DNA from: Fidelibacterota bacterium UBA7301
Lineage (GTDB): Bacteria > Fidelibacterota > Marinisomatia > Marinisomatales > TCS55
DNA length: 10,377 nucleotides
Assembly: GCA_002471845.1 (NCBI GenBank)
Contig: DKQT01000037.1
Coordinates: 42,088-52,464, forward strand
Direction of reading: 5' to 3'
The position numbers and the translations under genes were made by a program. Positions 1 through 7,537 of the stretch are shown here, piece by piece (position 1 is the first letter of the stretch; each line of letters begins with the position of its first letter). Below the pieces are notes generated by a model that did not search any database, had not been told where the DNA came from, and saw only the letters and a program-made list of their open reading frames with translations.

Positions 1-139
1 CTGCTGCTTCAATTGCCGGTATTCTGTGAATGGAAATATCTTTCCTTATTGGAGGATTAATGATATTGTTTTCTTCGAAAAAAAGACTGCCACCTATTTT
101 AACATCCTTTTCATTTAATGGAAATGGTGTATTCTTCAT
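1..139 (-). CDS. Unrecognised protein, N-terminal fragment (runs off the left edge)
   Basis: An ATG at 139 opens a frame with no stop to the window edge, giving 46 complete codons. It lies 15 bases after the hcrB stop, in the same orientation, so it probably belongs to the same operon. The visible start reads MKNTPFPLNEKD, followed by a short Gly/Phe-rich stretch and a charged, Ile-rich segment. No signal peptide, membrane segment or cofactor motif is visible. I do not recognise the family. Position directly after hcrB would suit an hcr accessory gene such as a molybdenum-cofactor maturation factor or a 4-hydroxybenzoate-activating enzyme, but nothing in these residues supports either. There is no strong ribosome binding site, and the upstream in-frame codons run back to the hcrB stop, so this ATG is the first good start. 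Confidence 0.5.
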   Translation of the reverse strand, partial: MKNTPFPLNEKDVKIGGSLFFEENNIINPPIRKDISIHRIPAIEAA

Positions 140-154
140 ACCAATATTTTCCCA

Positions 155-1081
155 TTAATCATTATGAACGGTTGACCACCATTGTTTCAAAAAAACATTC
201 ATCATTTCCCGGCGATACTTAAGGGGCATCAGGTCATTGTCAACCGTTTTACAATTCTTCCGGGCATTGCGGATAAGTACTTCCAACGTCAATCCGGAAA
301 AAGGCTCTTCTATCAAAATTGGCGACATCGATACCCCATTCAAGCATACCCGAGCCACGCCGGAAGTATCAATTGCTGCAGCGATAGTCAACGAAGTAAA
401 ATCCAATGTTTTCCGCAAACGCAGTTTTTTAAACCACCCATTCACCGGTTTTTCCGGAACATGAATAGCAGTCAGGATAGCATCATCCATATGTTGATGA
501 TATTTTATTCCATCCGGAGCATAGATATCTTTCAGGGGAATCTCATTCTTCCCCTTTTGGGTTTGAACAGTCACGGTGGCATTTAAGGCAATCAGCGCCG
601 GAGCCGTATCAGACACGTTTCGGGAGAAGCATTTATCTTTACCGCCTGTAACCAGGCAGGTAGGACCTACTTCCCGCATGCAGGACCCAGCCGCATCCCG
701 CCATTCTTTTGACTGATTGTAAAATGTACACCGATTGTTGACCAACAGGTTGCCGCCAATAGTAGCCGTCTTGCGGATCACCGGTGTTGCCACTGATGCG
801 GCTGCTTCAGCCAATAATGGAAAATGTGTTTGAATTTCAGGGGCTGCCGTAATGTCATCCAAAGTAACAAAAGCACCCAGTATCAGTGCATTCCCATCAG
901 CTTGAATCCTGTAAATATCGGTTAGTCCGCTCAAGTCAATAATAGCTTCGTCTTTTATTAACTTTTGTTTCCGGTAGATTTGCAGATCGGTTCCGCCACC
1001 GAAATACACATAATTGTTGGAATAATCCGATGCCAGGGAAAGAGCTTCCTCAATCGTTGCCGGTTTAAAATAATGACTCAT
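155..1081 (-). CDS. hcrB: 4-hydroxybenzoyl-CoA reductase, FAD and [4Fe-4S] (beta) subunit HcrB
   Basis: FAD subunit of the xanthine oxidase-family enzyme that removes the 4-hydroxyl of 4-hydroxybenzoyl-CoA as water, giving benzoyl-CoA in the cytoplasm. The 308 residues show the CoxM/FAD-binding domain: GGGTDL at 28-33 and TIGGNL at 107-112. Directly after this lies an inserted loop with C118, C134, C142 and C151. The spacing of 16, 8 and 9 residues is the same as that of the four cysteines binding the additional [4Fe-4S] cluster in Thauera aromatica HcrB (Cys122/138/146/155, from memory). Ordinary xanthine dehydrogenase and CO dehydrogenase FAD subunits lack this loop, so this is the best evidence for the substrate assignment. 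Length is close to the family's roughly 320 residues. It starts 2 bases after the hcrA stop, without a clear Shine-Dalgarno, suggesting coupled translation. Confidence 0.93.
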   Translation of the reverse strand: MSHYFKPATIEEALSLASDYSNNYVYFGGGTDLQIYRKQKLIKDEAIIDLSGLTDIYRIQADGNALILGAFVTLDDITAAPEIQTHFPLLAEAAASVATPVIRKTATIGGNLLVNNRCTFYNQSKEWRDAAGSCMREVGPTCLVTGGKDKCFSRNVSDTAPALIALNATVTVQTQKGKNEIPLKDIYAPDGIKYHQHMDDAILTAIHVPEKPVNGWFKKLRLRKTLDFTSLTIAAAIDTSGVARVCLNGVSMSPILIEEPFSGLTLEVLIRNARKNCKTVDNDLMPLKYRREMMNVFLKQWWSTVHND

Positions 1082-1083
1082 GC

Positions 1084-3360
1084 CTAAGTATTTTCCCGAA
1101 CCTTATTTAATATCTTATCCGGTGTGATGGGCAACTCCATCATCCGAATCCCCACTGCATCATGGATAGCATTGCCTATTGACGGAAGGACAGGATGAAT
1201 TGGTCCCTCACCGGCCTCCTTAGCACCATAAGGTCCTTCGCCATCATTTGATTCAATGATTGACACGTCCATCTCCGGGGTATCCACGCTGTATGGAATG
1301 CGATAATCAAAAAAATTAGCATTCATAATCTGGCCTTGCACATAGCGCATATCTTCTGATACTGCCTGTCCCAGACCCATATGAATACTGCCTTCAATCT
1401 GACCTTCCACTGCCAGAGGATTTAATGCCTTCCCACAGTCATGAGCCGCCCATATCTTTTCTACATTCACTTCACCGGTATCTGGATTCACTGCCACTTC
1501 AGAAATGAAGGCCCCGAAGCTATAGGCGGGGCTTAAGCCTGCACCTGAACCCTTAAAATCACCGCCCAGCTTAGGGGATATATAATATCCGCTTTCTACA
1601 AATGCGCCGCGGCCTGCCATGGCGATTTCCACACCATCTTCCCAGGCAATATCCAAGGCACCGTCTTTTGTAAATATTTTTTTATCCCTGAATAAAATAT
1701 CATCTGCGAAAACATTTTTTTCTTTGGCGATGGCCCTGGCAATCTCGCTCCTGATTCTTTCTGTGGCCATTTTAGCTGCATTTCCCACCATGAAAGTGAC
1801 GCGGCTGGAATAGCTGCCCAAATCCACTGGCGTTGTCTTTGTATCTGCTACTTCTACCTGGACCTGATTCATGGGAATGCCCAATTCCTCTGCGGCAATC
1901 TGTACCAGTATGGTATCGCTGCCCTGCCCAATATCGCTGGCGCCACTGAACATAACGATTCGCCCATCAAAATCCAATTTGGCGTGAACGACAGTTTGAG
2001 GATAACGATTCCATATAATTGGTAAGGCGCTCCCACTGATAAAAAAACCACAGGCTATTCCCAATCCCCTGCCATAAGGAAGTTTTCCATAACGATTATT
2101 CCAATCCGATTTTTTCCGTACGGTTTCCAGGCATTCCTTCACGCCATTACTGGTGATGCGCAGCTGGCCGACAGTTAAAGTGTTTTCCGAAAGAAAATTC
2201 TTCATGCGTAAATCGCAGGGATCTATGCCAATATCGTGTGCCAGCATATCCAATATCACTTCCACAGCATACCTAGGATTCACAGCTCCATGGCCGCGCA
2301 TGGCGCCGCATTGAGGCTTATTCGTATATGTCCGCCGGGTTCGGAAACCCAGTTTGTCAATCTTATACGGTCCCTGCAGCAAAACACCGTTATAATATGA
2401 GGTCACTACACCAAAACTGCCATAAGCTCCGCCATCAATAATAACATCTGTGTCAAGAGCTGTAATTATTCCATCATTGTCACAACCAACTGACATGTCC
2501 ATCGTTGTAGGATGACGGCCGTGATTCGTGATAAAAACTTCCTCTCGGGTAAAAGTACATTTAACAGGACGTTTAGTTTTTATCGACAGGTAAGCAGTTA
2601 TCATTTCATGGGCAAAAGGATCACTTTTCCCGCCGAATCCGCCGCCTAAAGCTGGTTTCTTTACCTGAACTCGGTGCATAGGCAGTTCCAGAACTTTGGA
2701 CAGGTTTCTGTGCAGATAATGGGGTACCTGCGTAGCACTGATGACCGTCAGGGTTTCGTCCCCATTCCAGATTGCGATGGTGGAATGCGGTTCTGTGAAG
2801 GCGTGGGTGACACCTGCAAATTTGAAGGATTCCGTACGCTGGAATGGTGATTTTTCCAGTGCTTTTTCCGGTTCATTAAAACGCAGTTCAGCGGTCTTAT
2901 GGATATTTTTTCCTTCTTTAGTATGACTGTGGATTTGTTCATCTTTTCCACAGGTTTCCAGGGAATCTTCAGGATCAATAAATTCGCGAATGGGTTCGTA
3001 TTCCACGATTATTTTTTCAGCGCCTTTTTGGGCAGCTTCTACTGTCTCCGCTGCAACAGCGGCAACAATCTCACCCACATAGCGTACTTTTTCAACAGCA
3101 ATGGCATTTTCATCTGGACTGATAGGCAGTATTCCAAATGAAATCGGGATATTTGTTCCAACGGCAACCGCTGCCACACCCGGATCTTTCTCCGCGGCAG
3201 ATAGATCAATATGCTTGATACGGGCATGGGCGTGAGGACTTCGGACTAAACCCACATAAAGCATATTGGGAAAACGGAAATCATCCGTATACATCGCTTG
3301 CCCGGTTACTTTCTCAACGCCGTCAATGTATGGGGTTGGTTTCCCAATAGGGCCGTTCAT
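1084..3360 (-). CDS. hcrA: 4-hydroxybenzoyl-CoA reductase, molybdenum (alpha) subunit HcrA
   Basis: Catalytic subunit of the Hcr complex, expected to bind molybdopterin cytosine dinucleotide and to reduce the aromatic ring position, releasing the hydroxyl. At 758 residues it is close to the usual length of about 770. The N-terminal part (about 1-120) is the small aldehyde oxidase/xanthine dehydrogenase domain. The molybdopterin-binding domains follow, with GGGFGGK at 239-245, the AMRGHGAVNPR stretch at 353-363, and a GQG cofactor motif at 478-480. The C-terminal GAKEAGEGP (712-720) carries E715, the position of the conserved active-site glutamate of the family. Its ATG overlaps the hcrC stop as ATGA (3357-3360), and a GAGGA ribosome binding site lies 9 bases upstream. 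With the cysteine loop of the neighbouring HcrB, 4-hydroxybenzoyl-CoA reductase is much more likely than a purine or nicotinate hydroxylase. Confidence 0.92.
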   Translation of the reverse strand: MNGPIGKPTPYIDGVEKVTGQAMYTDDFRFPNMLYVGLVRSPHAHARIKHIDLSAAEKDPGVAAVAVGTNIPISFGILPISPDENAIAVEKVRYVGEIVAAVAAETVEAAQKGAEKIIVEYEPIREFIDPEDSLETCGKDEQIHSHTKEGKNIHKTAELRFNEPEKALEKSPFQRTESFKFAGVTHAFTEPHSTIAIWNGDETLTVISATQVPHYLHRNLSKVLELPMHRVQVKKPALGGGFGGKSDPFAHEMITAYLSIKTKRPVKCTFTREEVFITNHGRHPTTMDMSVGCDNDGIITALDTDVIIDGGAYGSFGVVTSYYNGVLLQGPYKIDKLGFRTRRTYTNKPQCGAMRGHGAVNPRYAVEVILDMLAHDIGIDPCDLRMKNFLSENTLTVGQLRITSNGVKECLETVRKKSDWNNRYGKLPYGRGLGIACGFFISGSALPIIWNRYPQTVVHAKLDFDGRIVMFSGASDIGQGSDTILVQIAAEELGIPMNQVQVEVADTKTTPVDLGSYSSRVTFMVGNAAKMATERIRSEIARAIAKEKNVFADDILFRDKKIFTKDGALDIAWEDGVEIAMAGRGAFVESGYYISPKLGGDFKGSGAGLSPAYSFGAFISEVAVNPDTGEVNVEKIWAAHDCGKALNPLAVEGQIEGSIHMGLGQAVSEDMRYVQGQIMNANFFDYRIPYSVDTPEMDVSIIESNDGEGPYGAKEAGEGPIHPVLPSIGNAIHDAVGIRMMELPITPDKILNKVRENT

Positions 3361-3824
3361 GTATTTAGTTCCTCAGCTGCATCCTTTACAGCTTCAATGA
3401 TTTTCTTATAACCGGTGCATCGGCATAAATTTCCTGAAAGACCTTCCTTAATATCATTTACAGTTGGATTTGGATTTTCTTCCAGGTAAGGAATCGCTGT
3501 CATCACCACGCCCGGTGTGCAGAAACCGCACTGCATGCCTCCATTCTTCACCAAGTATTTTTGAACAGGGTGCAGATCATCCCCTGAACTGATTCCTTCA
3601 ATAGTTACAATTTTTTTCCCAACACAACGAACTGTGGGGGTCAAACATCCCAATACAGGTTTACTATCTATTAGAATTGTGCAACTGCCGCAGGTTCCCT
3701 CATCGCAGCATTTTTTAGTTCCGGTGAGAAAGAGCCGATTACGTAGTGTGTCCAAAATAGTCTCGTGAGGATCTACCAGGACAATTCGTGTGAATCCGTT
3801 GATGTTTAACTGAACTTTTTCCAT
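3357..3824 (-). CDS. hcrC: 4-hydroxybenzoyl-CoA reductase, 2x[2Fe-2S] (gamma) subunit HcrC
   Basis: Small electron-transfer subunit that passes electrons between the HcrB flavin and the HcrA molybdenum site. The 155 residues form the usual two domains. The N-terminal plant-type [2Fe-2S] ferredoxin domain has C40, C45, C48 and C60. The C-terminal helical [2Fe-2S] domain has C99 and C102 in CGFCTPG and C134 and C136 in CRCTGY. All eight ligands are present. An extra cysteine, C39, stands where many homologues have glycine. Electrons for 4-hydroxybenzoyl-CoA reduction normally come from reduced ferredoxin. The order hcrC-hcrA-hcrB matches, as I recall, the transcription order in Thauera. It begins 12 bases after the thiolase stop with no strong ribosome binding site. 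The protein alone would fit any xanthine oxidase-family enzyme; the HcrB loop decides the call. Confidence 0.92.
   Translation of the reverse strand: MEKVQLNINGFTRIVLVDPHETILDTLRNRLFLTGTKKCCDEGTCGSCTILIDSKPVLGCLTPTVRCVGKKIVTIEGISSGDDLHPVQKYLVKNGGMQCGFCTPGVVMTAIPYLEENPNPTVNDIKEGLSGNLCRCTGYKKIIEAVKDAAEELNT
3370..3374 (-). promoter_or_regulatory. Ribosome binding site of hcrA
   Basis: GAGGA on the minus strand, 9 bases before the hcrA ATG and inside the end of hcrC. With the ATGA stop-start overlap it suggests re-initiation of the same ribosomes and matched production of the two subunits. Confidence 0.6.
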
Positions 3825-3836
3825 GAACCGTTCAAT

Positions 3837-4982
3837 TTAATCGATATCCCGTTTCAAAAGCATGGCCACTCCCTGTCCATGCCCCACGCAAAGTGCTGCA
3901 ATTCCGTATTTTGATTTTCGCTCAACCATACTGTGGGCAAGGGTTACAGCAATGCGCAAACCGGACATTCCCAGGGGGTGCCCCAGGGCAACAGCGCCGC
4001 CATGGATATTCAATTTTTCCGAATCAATATCCAGTTCTTGCTGGCAGGCCAATACCTGTACCGCAAATGCTTCATTGATCTCCAACAGGTCAATATCCTC
4101 CAGAGACAGCCCGGTTTTATCCAATAGTTTCCGGATGGCAAAAACAGGCCCCAGGCCCATGGTTTCAGGATCTAACCCGACATTCACCGTCAAACCGATT
4201 TCTGCCAGCGGTGCACTGCCGTATTGTTGTACCGCTGATTCGTTCCCAACCCAGGCCATGCAGGCCCCATCAGAAATCCCAGAACTGTTCGCCGCTGTGA
4301 TTGTACCATCTTCCTTGAATACTGTTCGTAAGCCAGCCAATGATTCCATTGTCGATAAACGCGGTTCTTGATCCTCAGTGACAGTCTGTCCATCGTCCAA
4401 GGTTAACGGCACCATTTCCCGGGCAAAAAACCCGGTCTCTTTGGCATCAAAATACCGTTGGTTAGACGCTATGGTAAATCTATCCTGCATTGCTCTGTCA
4501 ATTTCATAATCTTCTGACAGTTTTTCCGCTGTAAGTCCCATATTGCTCCATTGAAAATCGTAGCCCTTGAATAAACCAGGATGGTAATCCAGAGCGGCCG
4601 TCATGGGCACATGGCCCAGGTGTTCTACGCCGCCAACCAGCATTTGCTGATTGGTCCCGGAACGAATACCGTCCGCCGCCATCTGCAGGGCAGATAGGCT
4701 AGAACTGCATAAACGGTTGACAGTGGCGCCAGGAATGGTTTTTGGCAGGCCGGCCAGAAGTAGAATCAGCCTGGCTAGATTTTTCCCCTGCTCCAGATGT
4801 TGCCCAACGCAGCCTAGGTAAAAATCATCAATCTGTTCCGGGTCAAGCTTGGTACGCTCTATCAGTGCTTCAAGCACTTGAACAGACAGTTCGTCTGCCC
4901 GAAGGTTATGATAGAGCCCTTTTTCCGGATGACCTCTACCAATCGGTGAACGGCAGCCATCAATTAAAAATACTGTTTCCAT
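3837..4982 (-). CDS. FadA-type 3-ketoacyl-CoA thiolase, probably acting on 3-oxopimeloyl-CoA
   Basis: Thiolase that should cleave a 3-ketoacyl-CoA with free CoA, releasing acetyl-CoA. In this operon the likely substrate is 3-oxopimeloyl-CoA and the products glutaryl-CoA plus acetyl-CoA; this is inferred from context. The catalytic set is complete: C92 in NRLCSSS (acyl-enzyme), N303 in NEAF, H335 in GHPLG and C365 in CVGHGQG. The GGVEHLGHVPM stretch (117-127) and the overall length of 381 residues resemble E. coli FadA (387) more than biosynthetic acetoacetyl-CoA thiolases such as PhaA. The start ATG overlaps the stop of the upstream dehydrogenase gene by one base (TAATG), so the two are translationally coupled and probably act in sequence. 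A role in general fatty acid beta-oxidation remains possible. Confidence 0.88.
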   Translation of the reverse strand: METVFLIDGCRSPIGRGHPEKGLYHNLRADELSVQVLEALIERTKLDPEQIDDFYLGCVGQHLEQGKNLARLILLLAGLPKTIPGATVNRLCSSSLSALQMAADGIRSGTNQQMLVGGVEHLGHVPMTAALDYHPGLFKGYDFQWSNMGLTAEKLSEDYEIDRAMQDRFTIASNQRYFDAKETGFFAREMVPLTLDDGQTVTEDQEPRLSTMESLAGLRTVFKEDGTITAANSSGISDGACMAWVGNESAVQQYGSAPLAEIGLTVNVGLDPETMGLGPVFAIRKLLDKTGLSLEDIDLLEINEAFAVQVLACQQELDIDSEKLNIHGGAVALGHPLGMSGLRIAVTLAHSMVERKSKYGIAALCVGHGQGVAMLLKRDID

Positions 4983-5731
4983 TAAATATATTGACCTCCA
5001 TCAACTTTGATCACTTCACCGGTAATATGTTTTGCACCATCACTGGCCAAAAAGGTGGTCAAGTCGGCAATATCTTCTGGTGTACCGATGCGACCCAGCA
5101 CAATTTCTTCCAGTGCCTTTTCCTTGAAATCATCCGGCATACTCTGGATCATTTTTGTAGCGATGAGCCCAGGACAGACGACATTAACAGTTACATTCGC
5201 CCGTCCCAGTTCCTTGGCCACACTTTTGGACAAACCAATCACACCGGCTTTAGCAGCAGCGTAATTTGATTGGCCAAACTTTCCCCGCAGGGCGTTGATG
5301 GACGAAATGGTAATGATCCGGCCAGACTTCTTTCCCCTGAAATTGGGTGAAGCGGCACGGATATAATTAAAAACACCTTTTAAATCTGTAGCAATCACTT
5401 CATCCCACATTGTTTCTGTCATTTTCCAAATAACTTTATCCTGGTTGGCACCGGCATTATTCACCAGAATATCCAGAGTTTCGAAACGAGTTAAAACGTC
5501 ATCTACAATTTTCTGGGCCTGAGCGAAATCTGCCATATCCGCTTGAAAGAATGCACCCTGCGCACCCATTGATTCTATTTCCGCAAGGACCGATTCCGCT
5601 CCTTCCTTATTGCTGTGGTACGTAAAGGCAACATTTGCACCTTCTCCTGCCAGACTCTGAACGATGGCTGTGCCAATCCCAGAGCTTCCCCCGGTTACTA
5701 ATGCTACTTTTCCTTCTAGACGTTTGCTCAT
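4982..5731 (-). CDS. FabG-type short-chain dehydrogenase, probably 3-hydroxypimeloyl-CoA dehydrogenase
   Basis: NAD(P)-dependent oxidoreductase of the classical short-chain dehydrogenase family, 249 residues. The Rossmann nucleotide-binding motif TGGSSGIG is at 13-20 and NNAG at 91-94. The catalytic residues are S144, Y157 and K161, spaced as in FabG. The helix position usually held by the fourth catalytic residue, Asn, is D116 (ATDLKGVF). By sequence it resembles 3-oxoacyl-ACP and acetoacetyl-CoA reductases. In this operon, between ring-cleavage genes and a thiolase, oxidation of 3-hydroxypimeloyl-CoA (the Oah product) to 3-oxopimeloyl-CoA is the best-fitting role, but that is inference. The ATG at 5731 has a GGAG site 5 bases upstream and follows the oxidoreductase stop by 21 bases. 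A fatty acid or polyhydroxybutyrate reductase is the alternative. Confidence 0.85.
   Translation of the reverse strand: MSKRLEGKVALVTGGSSGIGTAIVQSLAGEGANVAFTYHSNKEGAESVLAEIESMGAQGAFFQADMADFAQAQKIVDDVLTRFETLDILVNNAGANQDKVIWKMTETMWDEVIATDLKGVFNYIRAASPNFRGKKSGRIITISSINALRGKFGQSNYAAAKAGVIGLSKSVAKELGRANVTVNVVCPGLIATKMIQSMPDDFKEKALEEIVLGRIGTPEDIADLTTFLASDGAKHITGEVIKVDGGQYI
4995..4999 (-). promoter_or_regulatory. Possible ribosome binding site of the thiolase gene
   Basis: A full GGAGG on the minus strand within the end of the dehydrogenase gene, 12 bases before the thiolase ATG. The spacing is longer than optimal, so re-initiation through the TAATG overlap may matter more. Confidence 0.4.
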
Positions 5732-5736
5732 AAAAT

Positions 5737-5740
5737 CTCC
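5737..5740 (-). promoter_or_regulatory. Ribosome binding site of the short-chain dehydrogenase gene
   Basis: GGAG on the minus strand, 5 bases before the ATG at 5731. It lies in the 21-base spacer after the tandem stops TAATAG that end the AOR-type gene, and supports this start. Confidence 0.65.
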
Positions 5741-5752
5741 ATAATTTTCCTA

Positions 5753-7537
5753 TTAGTTGTTTTTCCACCCTTTTTCTTTATAATAATCCTTGACCATTCT
5801 ATCAATGTCTATCGCCGTCCCCTTCGCTGGCCCATCTGGAATGGGGTGATCCACAAAGCGGGCGGGAAGAGTGTCGTCTTCTGGTCGGAGGCCTTCACGA
5901 ATGTTGAATTCTCTTTCAACTTGGCTGACATGAGAACAGGTTTCCCAAAGCTGTTGTGCCGTTATATCATGACCATGCAGCCCAGAGTAAGCCTCCGCAG
6001 CAAAGTCAAAACCGATGACGTCCACCATACAGCAGGAGATATTCTTGCAGATAGTCATGCTGTCAGAAAGAATGCCCATATGTTCGGCATAGTTGACCAA
6101 CAATCCCTTTCCTTCTTCTTTCAATCTATGGGCTGCATCCCGATTGCCGATACGCTTCATGGCTAATTCTTCATCTCCAGTCAGCTCAATGGACGGTTCG
6201 CCGCGGTAATGGTCTCCTCCCCGGGAATTAACAGCATTCATGAGAGCATATCCCTTAATCCCCCGGGGATCAGCAGAAAACAGTTCTAACCCCTTCACCT
6301 CTACTGTCAGTTTTTGCGCTTCTTCACCAAATTGCTTTGCTGCACGTTTTGTCCCTTCCGCTAGCAGGTCACCTATTCCCTCCCTGTGAGCAACCATTTC
6401 AGGAAGTCGAAGCAGTGCCTCTTTCGAACCCCAAGATAGATCGATACCATCAATATCCGCATCTGATATCAATTCTTCATGGCTGCATTCCATAAGCCAA
6501 GCAATGACTTCTCCCATACTGATGCAGTCGAGTCCAAGCCTGTTGACCGTATTGGAGACACCCACAGCCAGTTCCAAATCGGGATTCCCACATTTAACGG
6601 TGAACCCAGCCTGGGCTTCGTATTCTGGGCCTTCTCCTTCATTGTACTTTGTATAAGTGTAGCGAGAGCAATAGATGTTGCAGTTATAGCACGACTTCGC
6701 TTTCACCACATGATCTCTGCGTAGAGCCGTACCATTAACTTTCTTAAGGTCATCAAAAAGGGCCGTTCGGTAGTGATAAGCGGGCAACACGCCCATATTC
6801 GCCAGCGAATCCATGATTTTTGTTGTTCCAAACTTATGCCGGGCTTCAAACTCATCGTGCTCTTCAATTCTTTGTTTGAACTGTTCGCATGTATTCTTAA
6901 ACCGTTCTGGATCAGCGGGTGTTACGGGCTTACTACCCCGGACAACAATAGCTTTGAGTTTCTTTGACCCCATAACTGCCCCCATTCCCGTCCGACCGGC
7001 GGCCCGAGCAAGATTGCAGGAAATAATCGAGTACCGAACCAGGTTCTCCCCGGCGGGACCGATGGCGGCAACCTGAAGATCAGGATCGTGAAGTTCATCT
7101 TGAAGCTGGACTGTTGTTTGTGTGATATCCAGACCCACCAAGTGAGAAGCATCACGAATCTCTACTTTGTCATCGTCGATAAACAGATAAGCCCACTTAT
7201 CTGAAGCCCCTGTGAAAACAATTTGTTGATAACCAGCCCACCGCAGCTCTGGGGCGAAAAATCCTCTCGCTCCCGAATCGCCTAGAATCCCTGTTAGCGG
7301 ACTCTTGGCGCTGGCGATGAATCGACAGGTTCCGATCAACTCGCTTCCGGTAAGTGGCCCTACACCAATACATAGAATGTTATCCGGTCCAAGCGGATCT
7401 ACTCCGGGCTTTAATTCATTCATCAGCGTGACGCTGTTCCAAGTTCGCCCTCCAATCCCATTATCCGGTGTTTGACTTTTTTCGATCTTTCCATGAGTCA
7501 GATCTACCCGCAGACTGGTCGCATTACAGATACTCAT
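5753..7537 (-). CDS. Tungsten aldehyde:ferredoxin oxidoreductase-family catalytic subunit (AorB-like or BamB-like)
   Basis: Catalytic subunit of the AOR superfamily, expected to bind a bis-pyranopterin tungsten (or molybdenum) cofactor and one [4Fe-4S] cluster; no signal peptide, so cytoplasmic. The N-terminal pterin-binding domain shows GVDPLGP (45-51), GPLTG (60-64), KSPLTG (78-83) and GFFAPELRWAGY (92-103). RTGMGAVMGSKKLKA (182-196) follows. Cluster cysteines are C283, C286 and C290 (CYNCNIYC) with C497 as likely fourth ligand; D337 (GLDCIS) and H443 (RGGDHYR) match conserved active-site positions of Pyrococcus AOR. Where AORs usually read roughly LPTRNF this protein has LPAYHYR (251-257). 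At 594 residues it is nearer to classical AORs (about 600) than to Geobacter BamB (about 650). It overlaps its Fe-S partner gene by 4 bases. Candidate jobs are aromatic aldehyde oxidation or, given the operon, benzoyl-CoA ring reduction. Family is certain; substrate is not. Confidence 0.88.
   Translation of the reverse strand: MSICNATSLRVDLTHGKIEKSQTPDNGIGGRTWNSVTLMNELKPGVDPLGPDNILCIGVGPLTGSELIGTCRFIASAKSPLTGILGDSGARGFFAPELRWAGYQQIVFTGASDKWAYLFIDDDKVEIRDASHLVGLDITQTTVQLQDELHDPDLQVAAIGPAGENLVRYSIISCNLARAAGRTGMGAVMGSKKLKAIVVRGSKPVTPADPERFKNTCEQFKQRIEEHDEFEARHKFGTTKIMDSLANMGVLPAYHYRTALFDDLKKVNGTALRRDHVVKAKSCYNCNIYCSRYTYTKYNEGEGPEYEAQAGFTVKCGNPDLELAVGVSNTVNRLGLDCISMGEVIAWLMECSHEELISDADIDGIDLSWGSKEALLRLPEMVAHREGIGDLLAEGTKRAAKQFGEEAQKLTVEVKGLELFSADPRGIKGYALMNAVNSRGGDHYRGEPSIELTGDEELAMKRIGNRDAAHRLKEEGKGLLVNYAEHMGILSDSMTICKNISCCMVDVIGFDFAAEAYSGLHGHDITAQQLWETCSHVSQVEREFNIREGLRPEDDTLPARFVDHPIPDGPAKGTAIDIDRMVKDYYKEKGWKNN

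Noticed and set aside
1084..3824. Calling the molybdenum enzyme a xanthine dehydrogenase or CO dehydrogenase
   Set aside because: The FAD subunit has the four-cysteine [4Fe-4S] loop specific to 4-hydroxybenzoyl-CoA reductase and the neighbours are benzoyl-CoA pathway genes.
3862..4371. Plus-strand open frame of 169 codons opposite the thiolase gene
   Set aside because: It lies wholly antisense to a thiolase with complete catalytic motifs; its product is rich in Pro/Ser and shows no recognisable domain.
4742..5269. Plus-strand open frame of 175 codons across the thiolase-dehydrogenase junction
   Set aside because: It is antisense to two well-supported genes and has no family features; a shadow of their codon structure.
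5753..7537. Naming the AOR-type gene bamB outright
   Set aside because: Shorter than BamB, closer to classical AOR motifs, and its partner has four clusters rather than three; operon context alone is not enough.
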